Part shown: positions 57,423 to 64,000 of the stretch, one piece after another | How positions within the stretch are numbered: position 1 is the stretch's first letter | Layout: the number at the start of each line of letters is the position of its first letter | Source of the DNA: Intestinibacter bartlettii | GTDB lineage: Bacteria > Bacillota > Clostridia > Peptostreptococcales > Peptostreptococcaceae | Reading direction: 5' to 3' (one strand) | DNA: 64,000 nt | NCBI RefSeq assembly: GCF_000154445.1 | Contig: NZ_DS499564.1 | Position numbers and translations under genes: made by a program | The notes under the pieces: generated by a model | What the model was told of the DNA's origin: nothing | The model's database searches: none | What the model saw: the letters and a program-made list of their open reading frames with translations, nothing else

Positions 57423-58217
57423 TTACTTTTTAGGTACAATATTTACATTGCCTTCAAATATTATTTTCATATTTTCTATGATTTCTTTTGATGTCTCATT
57501 TTTCAAATCATCTATTATTTCCACTTTCTTAGGACATAAAGATAGTAATACGCTTATTAAGCAATCTTCGAGGTTTAAATCCTCCTTCATAATCATACTC
57601 ATCATTTCTTCACTTTCTTTATTGTTTATTTCATCACCATATTTATCATAAAACCTAAAGTCGCCATTTCTCATTATATGTATTATCAATAAATCAATTT
57701 TTTGTTCTTGAGATTCTATAAAGAATTTTAAAGTATTTATAAATTGATTTTTATCTTTTCTTATTAAATATTCTTCAAATGCTATATCACTTATTATTGA
57801 TATATACACCATAAAATCTCTCATTCTAAACCTAAAAAAACCGTCTATATTTAAATCTTTTTCAGATTCTGCAACTTCTGTTAGTTTGTTATAAATTGTA
57901 TTTATTATGAATGGTTCTTTTTTATCAAATAAACAATTAGCCTCTTTATATATTTCCTCCTTTTCTTTATCTTTTAATTTTTTGTAGTTATCCCATATGT
58001 ATTTTTTTAAATATTTATTTCTTAATATAATTAAAATTAAATCTATTACTTCATTGATTGCTTCTTCTTTGTGCTCCTCATTCTCCATATCAATATCTAC
58101 ACTTAAATCTCTCAAATGCTTATTACATATAATATATTTATTATTACTTTTCATAAATAAATCAACTATTTCATCGTGATCTTCTAAATAACTTATATGT
58201 ATAACTTTATTAGTCAA
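57423..58217 (-). CDS. ytxC: YtxC-like putative sporulation protein
   Basis: The 264-residue protein is charged and helical without a signal peptide. It fits the YtxC family by its central RFRMRDFMVYISIISDIAFEE segment, by length and by its place directly upstream of thrS, the arrangement also seen in Bacillus. The molecular role is unknown; the sporulation label comes from the family. The start is TTG at 58217 with AAGGGA upstream. The assignment rests on memory of the family and on context. Confidence 0.7.
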   Translation of the reverse strand: MTNKVIHISYLEDHDEIVDLFMKSNNKYIICNKHLRDLSVDIDMENEEHKEEAINEVIDLILIILRNKYLKKYIWDNYKKLKDKEKEEIYKEANCLFDKKEPFIINTIYNKLTEVAESEKDLNIDGFFRFRMRDFMVYISIISDIAFEEYLIRKDKNQFINTLKFFIESQEQKIDLLIIHIMRNGDFRFYDKYGDEINNKESEEMMSMIMKEDLNLEDCLISVLLSLCPKKVEIIDDLKNETSKEIIENMKIIFEGNVNIVPKK

Positions 58218-58329
58218 TATAATCGTTCCCTTCTTGTAGATTAGAAAAGCAGGTTAAATACATCTATATAGTATTATGTCTATTTTTTATTTTTTAATTC
58301 ACTTTTTAATATATTTTCTAAATAAAACC

Positions 58330-58371
58330 AAAAAAGACTGTAGATTTTTATATTTTATCTACAGTCTTTTC
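58330..58371. terminator. Terminator-like hairpin upstream of ytxC
   Basis: Arms AAAAGACTGTAGAT and ATCTACAGTCTTTT are perfect, with A/T-runs on both sides. It is the second of two hairpins after the nucleoside permease and may back up the first. Confidence 0.8.
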
Positions 58372-58432
58372 ATTTTATAAATCAAATTTTTTACTTAAAA
58401 AAATATAATGGACAAATATATAAACTTATTGA

Positions 58433-58464
58433 CAAAAAAAAGCTGTTGCAATTGCAACAGCCTT
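58433..58464 (-). terminator. Terminator of the BMP/nucleoside ABC operon
   Basis: Hairpin AAGCTGTTGCAA/TTGCAACAGCCTT, followed on the minus strand by a run of eight T. It lies 14 bases past the last permease gene. Confidence 0.9.
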
Positions 58465-58477
58465 AAAAAAATATTTA

Positions 58478-59413
58478 TTATCTTTCACCTTTTTTGTATG
58501 GATTTCCTAAAGCAGCCGGAGCTTTAGAAGTTCTAACAAATAATACTAACATCACTAATGTTACTATATAAGGTAACATTGATAATAAGTTTTCATTTAT
58601 AGTCATACCTAATGATGGATTTCCTAAGTAAACTGTAAGTCCTGTTGAGAATCCAAATAATAGACAAGCAGCCCCTGCCCATTGTGGTCTCCATTTACCA
58701 AATATAACAGCCGCTAAAGCTATATACCCTTGTCCAGATATTAATGCTGGTCTGAATGTAGAAACTATAGCTAAACTCATAGAAGCTCCACCTATACCTG
58801 CTAATATACCTGAAAGTATAACACTTATATATCTAACTCTTGATACATTTATACCTAAAGTATCTGCTGCTCCTGGATGTTCTCCAACAGCTCTTACTCT
58901 AAGACCGAACTTAGTTTTATATAGTACAAACCAAACTACAACTATAAGCGCTAATGCTATATATGTTGTAGCATAAGTATTGAATATCGTATCTAATATA
59001 CTACCTGATTCAAATACACCATTTAGTGGTCTTGGAATTTTATTTTCCATTGCTATAGTTGGTGTTGTAACTGAACCGTTGAATAATATTTTACATGCAA
59101 ATAATGCAACTCCTGGAGCTAATAAGTTTATTGCAACCCCAGATATTGTATGGTCTGCGTTGAAACTAATTGTTGCTATACCGTGAATTAAGGCGAATAT
59201 ACCACCTGCTATACCAGCACATAATAAACCTAACCATGGATTACCTGTTAGGTATCCTGCTGTAGCTCCAACGAAAGCTCCTATTGTCATCATCCCTTCA
59301 AGTCCTATATTTACTATCCCTGAATTTTCAGAGAAAACTCCACCAAGCGCTGTAAATATAAGGGGAGTAGAATACATTAAAGTTGTACTAAGGATTATCG
59401 CTAAATCATTCAT
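58478..59413 (-). CDS. BMP-type nucleoside ABC transporter permease (second)
   Basis: The 311-residue membrane protein belongs to the branched-chain amino acid/BMP permease family, with TPLIFTALGGVFSENSGIVN and NIGLEGMMTIGAFVGA at the start and GEHPGAADTLGINV. It resembles NupQ/YufQ of the guanosine importer. It overlaps the first permease by one base and is followed by a terminator. Confidence 0.9.
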   Translation of the reverse strand: MNDLAIILSTTLMYSTPLIFTALGGVFSENSGIVNIGLEGMMTIGAFVGATAGYLTGNPWLGLLCAGIAGGIFALIHGIATISFNADHTISGVAINLLAPGVALFACKILFNGSVTTPTIAMENKIPRPLNGVFESGSILDTIFNTYATTYIALALIVVVWFVLYKTKFGLRVRAVGEHPGAADTLGINVSRVRYISVILSGILAGIGGASMSLAIVSTFRPALISGQGYIALAAVIFGKWRPQWAGAACLLFGFSTGLTVYLGNPSLGMTINENLLSMLPYIVTLVMLVLFVRTSKAPAALGNPYKKGER

Positions 59414-60504
59414 TATTCATTCACCCCTTCTGTTTTTCTTTTTTTGCTGATTTTTTGAACAGCTATTTTAATAACATGTACTAATGCTATGAAGTAAACT
59501 ATTGATCCGATTATTATACTGATAACTTCTGATGGAGCACCAACTGATTGCATTTTTGTTCCACCATATTTGAATGCACCAAATAATAATCCTGAGAATA
59601 TAACACCAATTGGGTTATTATTTGCTATAAGTGCAACTGCTATACCGTCAAATCCATATCCTTCTTGAGCTGGAAGTACTGTTATAACATTTGTAACACC
59701 CATAACTTGTATTGCACCAGCTATTGCAGCTATCATACCTGCTATAGCCATAGATTTTAATATAGAAGAGTTTACGTTTATACCCGCATACTCTGCTCCA
59801 AATTTGTTGAATCCAACTGCTCTAAGTTCAAATCCTAAAGTTGTTTTTGCTAATATAAATGCGATTATGATAACTATAATTATAGATATAACAATCCCCC
59901 AGTTTACACTAGTCGCAGGACCAACTAAACCTTTTAACCAATCTATGCTTATTTTTGCACTATCTTTTATAGGTACTGATGTTTCACTATTAGGAACCTT
60001 TAACCATGAAGTCATTAATACAAAGTTGCTTAGATAGAAAGCTATCCAGTTTAACATTATGTTTGCTATAACTTCATTTATTCCAAATTTAGATTTTAGC
60101 CATCCTGCTATTCCACCCCATAATGCTCCAGCAATTGCTGCACAAAGCAAAGTAAGTGGTATATGGATTATTGCTGGTAAATCTAAACCTGCACCAACTA
60201 AAACAGCTACTAAAGAACCCACTATAAATTGTCCTTCTGCTCCTATGTTGAACAGACCTGTTTTAAATGCAAATGCAATTGATAAACCTGTAAGTATTAA
60301 TGGTGTAGCCCTTATTATAGTCCATGCCATATATTTAGGCTTTCCAATTATTCCGTCTATTAATGCAGCATAAACTGTTATAGGATTATGTCCTGATAAT
60401 ATTAATGCTATTGCTCCAACTAAAAGACCTAATGCTACTGATAATATTGAGAATAAGAAAGTATCATTAAGAAAACTTTTCTTTTTAGTTATTTTATTTT
60501 CCAT
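59413..60504 (-). CDS. BMP-type nucleoside ABC transporter permease (first)
   Basis: The 363-residue permease (NupP/YufP-like) shows TPLILTGLSIAFAFKTGLFN, IGAEGQFIVGSL and GYGFDGIAVALIANNNPIG. About ten membrane helices form a channel with the second permease. It starts within the last 11 bases of the ATPase gene; GGAGGTGCAGTAG precedes its ATG. Confidence 0.92.
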   Translation of the reverse strand: MENKITKKKSFLNDTFLFSILSVALGLLVGAIALILSGHNPITVYAALIDGIIGKPKYMAWTIIRATPLILTGLSIAFAFKTGLFNIGAEGQFIVGSLVAVLVGAGLDLPAIIHIPLTLLCAAIAGALWGGIAGWLKSKFGINEVIANIMLNWIAFYLSNFVLMTSWLKVPNSETSVPIKDSAKISIDWLKGLVGPATSVNWGIVISIIIVIIIAFILAKTTLGFELRAVGFNKFGAEYAGINVNSSILKSMAIAGMIAAIAGAIQVMGVTNVITVLPAQEGYGFDGIAVALIANNNPIGVIFSGLLFGAFKYGGTKMQSVGAPSEVISIIIGSIVYFIALVHVIKIAVQKISKKRKTEGVNE

Positions 60505-62065
60505 CTACTGCACCTCCTGCCATCATAAGTCCAAGAGTATTTTCGTCTGTAGTTTTTGCATCTACTATTCCTACTATTTTACCTTCATACATAACAGCTA
60601 TTCTGTCTGATACGTTCATAACTTCGTCTAATTCTAATGATACAAGTAAAACAGCGTTCCCTGCATCTCTTTGTTCAACTAATGCTTTATGAACGAATTC
60701 TATTGCCCCAACATCAAGTCCTCTTGTTGGTTGAGTTGCTATTAATAATTGAGGTTCATTAGTTTCTTTTCTAGACCTTTCTATATTCATAACCTCTCTA
60801 CCGATTATTATTTTTTGTTGGTTACCACCAGAAAGTGCTCTTGTTTTTTGAGTGTAATCTGTAGGTCTAACGTCAAATCTTGAAATTATTGATTTCGCAT
60901 GTTCGTTCATTGCGTCTTTGTTTATTATACTGTTTTTAGAGAATCTAGAGTCTTTGTAGTTTTGTAGTATAGAGTTCTCCGAAACTGTAAAGTCTAATAC
61001 AAGACCTCTCTTATGTCTATCTTCTGGTATATTTTTTATACCTTTTTTGAAAATTTGTTTTGGAGTATTATTTACTATTTCATGTCCATTTATTGTTATG
61101 CTTCCACTATAACATTTTCTAAGACCCGTTAAAGCTTCAACTAACTCACTTTGTCCATTTCCATCTATACCAGCTATACCTAATATTTCTCCAGCTCTTA
61201 CTTCTAAAGATAATCCATCTACAGCAGAAATTTTTCTACTGTCTTTTACAACTAAATCATTTATTTTTAATACTGTTCCTTGTGGTTGAGCTTCTTCTTT
61301 ATCAACTTTGAAGTTAACTTCTCTACCAACCATCATTGTTGCTAAATCATCTTCTGTAACATCATCAACTTTTACAGTATCGATGTATTTACCTCTTCTT
61401 ATAACAGTACAATGATCTGCTATCGCTTTTATTTCTTTTAATTTATGAGTTATTATGATAACTGATTTACCTTCTTTAGTTAAGTTTCTGATGATTTTTA
61501 TTAAATCATCTATTTCTTGTGGTGTTAAAACTGCTGTCGGTTCATCAAGTATTAGCATATCAGCACCTCTATATAGTGCTTTTAATATTTCAACTCTTTG
61601 TTGCATACCTACTGATATATCATCTACTTTAGCCATTGGGTCTATTGCTAAACCATATCTTTTAGATATTTCTTCTACATCTTTTATGGCTTTGTTCATA
61701 TCTAAAGCTCCCATAAATTTAGTAGTTTCACTACCTAAAATTATATTTTGTGCAACTGTAAAAGTACCTATTAACATGAAATGTTGGTGAACCATTCCTA
61801 TACCTTTGCTTATAGCCACGCTAGGATTTTCGATATTAACTAATTCTTCATTTATATAGATTTCACCTGAAGTTGGAGTGTATAATCCATATAAGATATT
61901 CATTAGAGTTGATTTTCCTGCACCATTCTCACCTAAAAGTGCATGAACCTCTCCTTTGTGTACAGTCAAGTTGATGTTATCATTGGCTACGAAATCGCCA
62001 AACTTCTTAGTTATATTTTTCATTTGTATACTTTTATGATTGTAATCTATATAACTATTTTCCAT
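60494..62065 (-). CDS. BMP-type nucleoside ABC transporter ATPase, two domains
   Basis: The 523-residue protein carries two ABC domains. The first is complete: GENGAGKST, signature SVGMQQRVEI, LILDEPTAVLT. The second has a degenerate Walker A (GIDGNGQSE) and signature LSGGNQQKIII, the usual pattern in this family (NupO/YufO, RbsA-like), so only one site should hydrolyse ATP well. AAGGAGGACAG precedes the ATG. It follows the binding-protein gene after an attenuator-like hairpin. Confidence 0.93.
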   Translation of the reverse strand: MENSYIDYNHKSIQMKNITKKFGDFVANDNINLTVHKGEVHALLGENGAGKSTLMNILYGLYTPTSGEIYINEELVNIENPSVAISKGIGMVHQHFMLIGTFTVAQNIILGSETTKFMGALDMNKAIKDVEEISKRYGLAIDPMAKVDDISVGMQQRVEILKALYRGADMLILDEPTAVLTPQEIDDLIKIIRNLTKEGKSVIIITHKLKEIKAIADHCTVIRRGKYIDTVKVDDVTEDDLATMMVGREVNFKVDKEEAQPQGTVLKINDLVVKDSRKISAVDGLSLEVRAGEILGIAGIDGNGQSELVEALTGLRKCYSGSITINGHEIVNNTPKQIFKKGIKNIPEDRHKRGLVLDFTVSENSILQNYKDSRFSKNSIINKDAMNEHAKSIISRFDVRPTDYTQKTRALSGGNQQKIIIGREVMNIERSRKETNEPQLLIATQPTRGLDVGAIEFVHKALVEQRDAGNAVLLVSLELDEVMNVSDRIAVMYEGKIVGIVDAKTTDENTLGLMMAGGAVDGK

Positions 62066-62130
62066 GCTTATGCTGTCCTCCTTATTTTAATTTATCTATT
62101 CTATATCCGACATTTGTCGTATATTTAAAA

Positions 62131-62160
62131 AATGGATAATACATATATATATTATCCATT
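62131..62160 (-). terminator. Leaky terminator between binding protein and ATPase
   Basis: Perfect 11-base hairpin AATGGATAATA/TATTATCCATT, followed on the minus strand by TTTTTTAAAT. It probably lets only part of the transcripts continue, so the binding protein is made in excess. Confidence 0.7.
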
Positions 62161-62229
62161 ATTTATAGAATCTATTTGTATTTTAAAATCTTTCTAATTC
62201 CGCCAGAAATATACTATATTTAGTTGGCA

Positions 62230-63279
62230 CTATTTCTCAACTATTTCTTTGTATTCTTTCTCATTTTGAGGAACTTTTATTTCACCGCTTTTTACTAAGT
62301 CAGCTTGCTCATCAACATATTTTAATATGTCTTCTGGAACATTTTTGTCTGTAGTTGCTGCTATACCAACACCGCCACTTGCAAGTGTATTAGTTACAAC
62401 TTCTCCACCTTTGTAATTTCCATCGATTAATTTACCTATTAAATCTATAACTGATACGTCTATATTTTTAACAGCTGATGTTATTACGTTGTTTGGAGCT
62501 AATGCGTTTTGGTCAGTATCAACACCTATAGCCATTTTTCCATTCTCTTTAGCCGCTTCTATAGCACCTGTACCAACTGCTCCTGCAGCTGTGAATATTA
62601 CATCAGCACCATCTTTGTGCATTTGATTTGCTATAGATTTTCCTAGTGCAGCATCATTAAAACTATTTGCGCATCTTACTACTACTTCACAATCTGGGTT
62701 TGCAGCTTTAACACCTGCCATGTATCCATATTGGAATCTTGCTAATACAGCACTTTCCATACCACTTATAAATGCGACTTTATTTGTTTTAGTCATTTTA
62801 CCAGCTATTAATCCTGCTAAATATGATGAAGTATTGTCTTCATACACTAATGAAGTTACATTTTCTGGTTGTTTTTCATATGCATGGTCAACTATCGCAA
62901 ATTCTTTTTCTGGATAGTTTTTAGCTGCCTCTTCTATTGCACCTGCTATTTTATAACCAACACCTATTATTAAGTCTAAATCTTCTTCTACGAATGTTTC
63001 TATATTTGGAACATAATCAGCATCTTTTGTAGATTCTAAGTATTTTACTTTTACTTTATCGCTTCCGAATTTTTTTTCAGCTTTTTGTAAACCTTCCCAT
63101 GTAGATTGATTGAATGATTCATCATTTACCCCACCAGTATCTGTTATCATACCAATAGTATATACTTTGTCACTTGCTGAATCTTTACCAGCATTATCAT
63201 TTTTACTACTGCACCCAACTAATAGTGTTGTCATCATTGTGAATGCAAGTCCTATTGCAAATAATTTCTTTAATTGCAT
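62230..63279 (-). CDS. BMP family nucleoside-binding lipoprotein (copy 1)
   Basis: The 349-residue lipoprotein has lipobox LLVGC (C23) followed by a polar linker, then the BMP fold: IGMITDTGGVNDESFNQSTW, the central AAGAVGTGAIEAA and GVDTDQNALAP. Family members bind purine nucleosides for ABC import (NupN in Bacillus). It is first gene of the transporter unit. AGGAGGACAAA precedes the ATG. A close paralogue is encoded just upstream at 63640. Confidence 0.93.
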   Translation of the reverse strand: MQLKKLFAIGLAFTMMTTLLVGCSSKNDNAGKDSASDKVYTIGMITDTGGVNDESFNQSTWEGLQKAEKKFGSDKVKVKYLESTKDADYVPNIETFVEEDLDLIIGVGYKIAGAIEEAAKNYPEKEFAIVDHAYEKQPENVTSLVYEDNTSSYLAGLIAGKMTKTNKVAFISGMESAVLARFQYGYMAGVKAANPDCEVVVRCANSFNDAALGKSIANQMHKDGADVIFTAAGAVGTGAIEAAKENGKMAIGVDTDQNALAPNNVITSAVKNIDVSVIDLIGKLIDGNYKGGEVVTNTLASGGVGIAATTDKNVPEDILKYVDEQADLVKSGEIKVPQNEKEYKEIVEK

Positions 63280-63561
63280 TTTGTCCTCCTAGCGTTCTAT
63301 ATTCTATTTTTATTTTGTGCAAATTTTATCATATTATTTATAAATTATTATTTATTATGTAATACAAAATTTCAATTTGATTAGATTTTAAATAGTGTAA
63401 CACATATGTCGAATTTGCACTAATTTCACCTTTATCTATTATCCTATTTTCTTAATAAAATTTCAATATAAAATTAAATTTTTATTATATTTTAATCATA
63501 TATTTTTTATATCAAGTATAATTATTGAATATATTGTCTATATTTGTATATTTTTACACAA
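63280..63561 (-). other. Intergenic region upstream of the first BMP lipoprotein gene
   Basis: About 280 AT-rich bases. I see no purine-riboswitch consensus. A 9-base inverted repeat (GTGCAAATT at 63317, AATTTGCAC at 63412) is widely spaced. The promoter was not resolved; TTGAAA followed by AATAAT at 17 bases is the nearest candidate. Confidence 0.35.
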
Positions 63562-63600
63562 ATATAGCTATCAATGGAATATTCCTTTGATAGCTATTTA
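63562..63600 (-). terminator. Hairpin after the second BMP gene
   Basis: Arms TAGCTATCAA and TTGATAGCTA with an inner GGAATATTCC palindrome. On the minus strand only a weak U-tract (TATTTGTG) follows, so termination may be partial and both BMP genes could share a transcript. Confidence 0.6.
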
Positions 63601-63639
63601 ACAGTTTTAAATTTATTTTTAATTTATTAATGCTCTAAT

Positions 63640-64000
63640 TTATTTTCCAACTATTTCGTTGTATTGTTTTTCATTTTCTGGAACTACTATTTCTCCAGAT
63701 TTTATTTTACCAGCTTGTTCATTAACATAGTCAAGTATATCTTTAGAAACATGATCTTTTGTTGTATCAGATAAACCAACACCACCACTAGCTAATGTAT
63801 TTACTATAACTTGTCCACCTTGGTAGTTATCTTCTAATATTTCACCTACTAAGTTAACTATTGATACATTTACGTTTTTCATAGTTGATGATATTATGTT
63901 ATCTGGTGCTAAAGGACTTTGATCAACGTCAACACCTATAGCCATTTTATTGTTTTCTTTTGCTGCTTCTATAGCTCCTGTACCAGCTGCACCTGCTGCT
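63640..64000 (-). CDS. BMP family nucleoside-binding lipoprotein (copy 2), 3' part only
   Basis: The frame is open to the right edge; the last 120 residues are present. It begins AAGAAGTGAIEAAKENNKMA and ends with NEIVGK, matching copy 1 closely (shared NTLASGGVG, GVDxDQ, APxN, VPxNEK). The N-terminal signal peptide lies outside the window. It is a tandem duplicate that may feed the same permease with a different ligand. Confidence 0.9.
   Translation of the reverse strand, partial: AAGAAGTGAIEAAKENNKMAIGVDVDQSPLAPDNIISSTMKNVNVSIVNLVGEILEDNYQGGQVIVNTLASGGVGLSDTTKDHVSKDILDYVNEQAGKIKSGEIVVPENEKQYNEIVGK

Noticed and set aside
63280..63639. Purine riboswitch before the nucleoside transporter
   Set aside because: The conserved loop sequences of the purine riboswitch are not present on the minus strand.
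1..64000. CRISPR arrays, tRNA or rRNA genes, insertion sequences, prophage or toxin-antitoxin loci
   Set aside because: No regularly spaced repeats, cloverleaf or rRNA sequence, transposase, integrase, phage structural gene or toxin-antitoxin pair was seen in the window.

Overview
The window is low-GC, AT-biased Firmicutes DNA. Codon use favours AGA, ATA and TTA, and Shine-Dalgarno sites are strong (AGGAGG, AAGGGGG). Protein sequences and gene order point to Peptostreptococcaceae, close to Clostridioides difficile and acetogenic relatives such as Terrisporobacter. This placement is from memory of synteny, not a search. No rRNA, tRNA, CRISPR array, insertion sequence or prophage was seen; this is a core chromosomal segment.

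Region 1 (1-12.7 kb, all minus strand) is most of a Wood-Ljungdahl cluster. In transcription order it reads cooS, cooC, fhs, fchA, folD, metV, metF, lpdA, a second cooC-like gene, acsD and acsC, with acsC cut by the left edge. Together these genes activate formate on tetrahydrofolate, reduce it to methyl, pass the methyl to the corrinoid protein and supply CO. The fhs gene carries two nearby single-base deletions that split its frame. Several intergenic stem-loops lie inside the cluster.

Region 2 (12.7-30.2 kb) holds a TPR protein, a B12-binding radical SAM protein, two unrecognised genes, argS, a DUF523 protein, mutS2 and an ABC exporter. A plus-strand run follows: pepD, an OPT peptide transporter and an overlapping PqqD-like gene. 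Then come a putative aspartate 4-decarboxylase/aminotransferase and a small DUF378 membrane protein.

Region 3 (30.2-47.4 kb) holds an orphan periplasmic-propeller sensor kinase, a lipoprotein, a U32 protein, an M18 aminopeptidase and pheS-pheT-zapA behind a Phe T-box. It continues with an rRNA/tRNA 2'-O-methyltransferase, a KtrAB-type K+ system and infC-rpmI-rplT behind an L20-type leader and a perfect sigma-A promoter. infC appears to start at ATT.

Region 4 (47.4-64 kb) holds a soluble FtsH-like protease, a MATE exporter, an iron-siderophore ABC operon with a Fur-like site, thrS behind a Thr T-box and a ytxC-like gene. It ends with a BMP-type nucleoside ABC transporter whose binding-protein gene is duplicated in tandem; the second copy is cut by the right edge.

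Most of the window is well-known housekeeping and acetogenesis biology. The points most worth a second look are the broken fhs, the pepD-OPT-PqqD group, the membrane-anchor-less FtsH, the orphan propeller kinase and the two unknown convergent genes at 15.8-16.9 kb.
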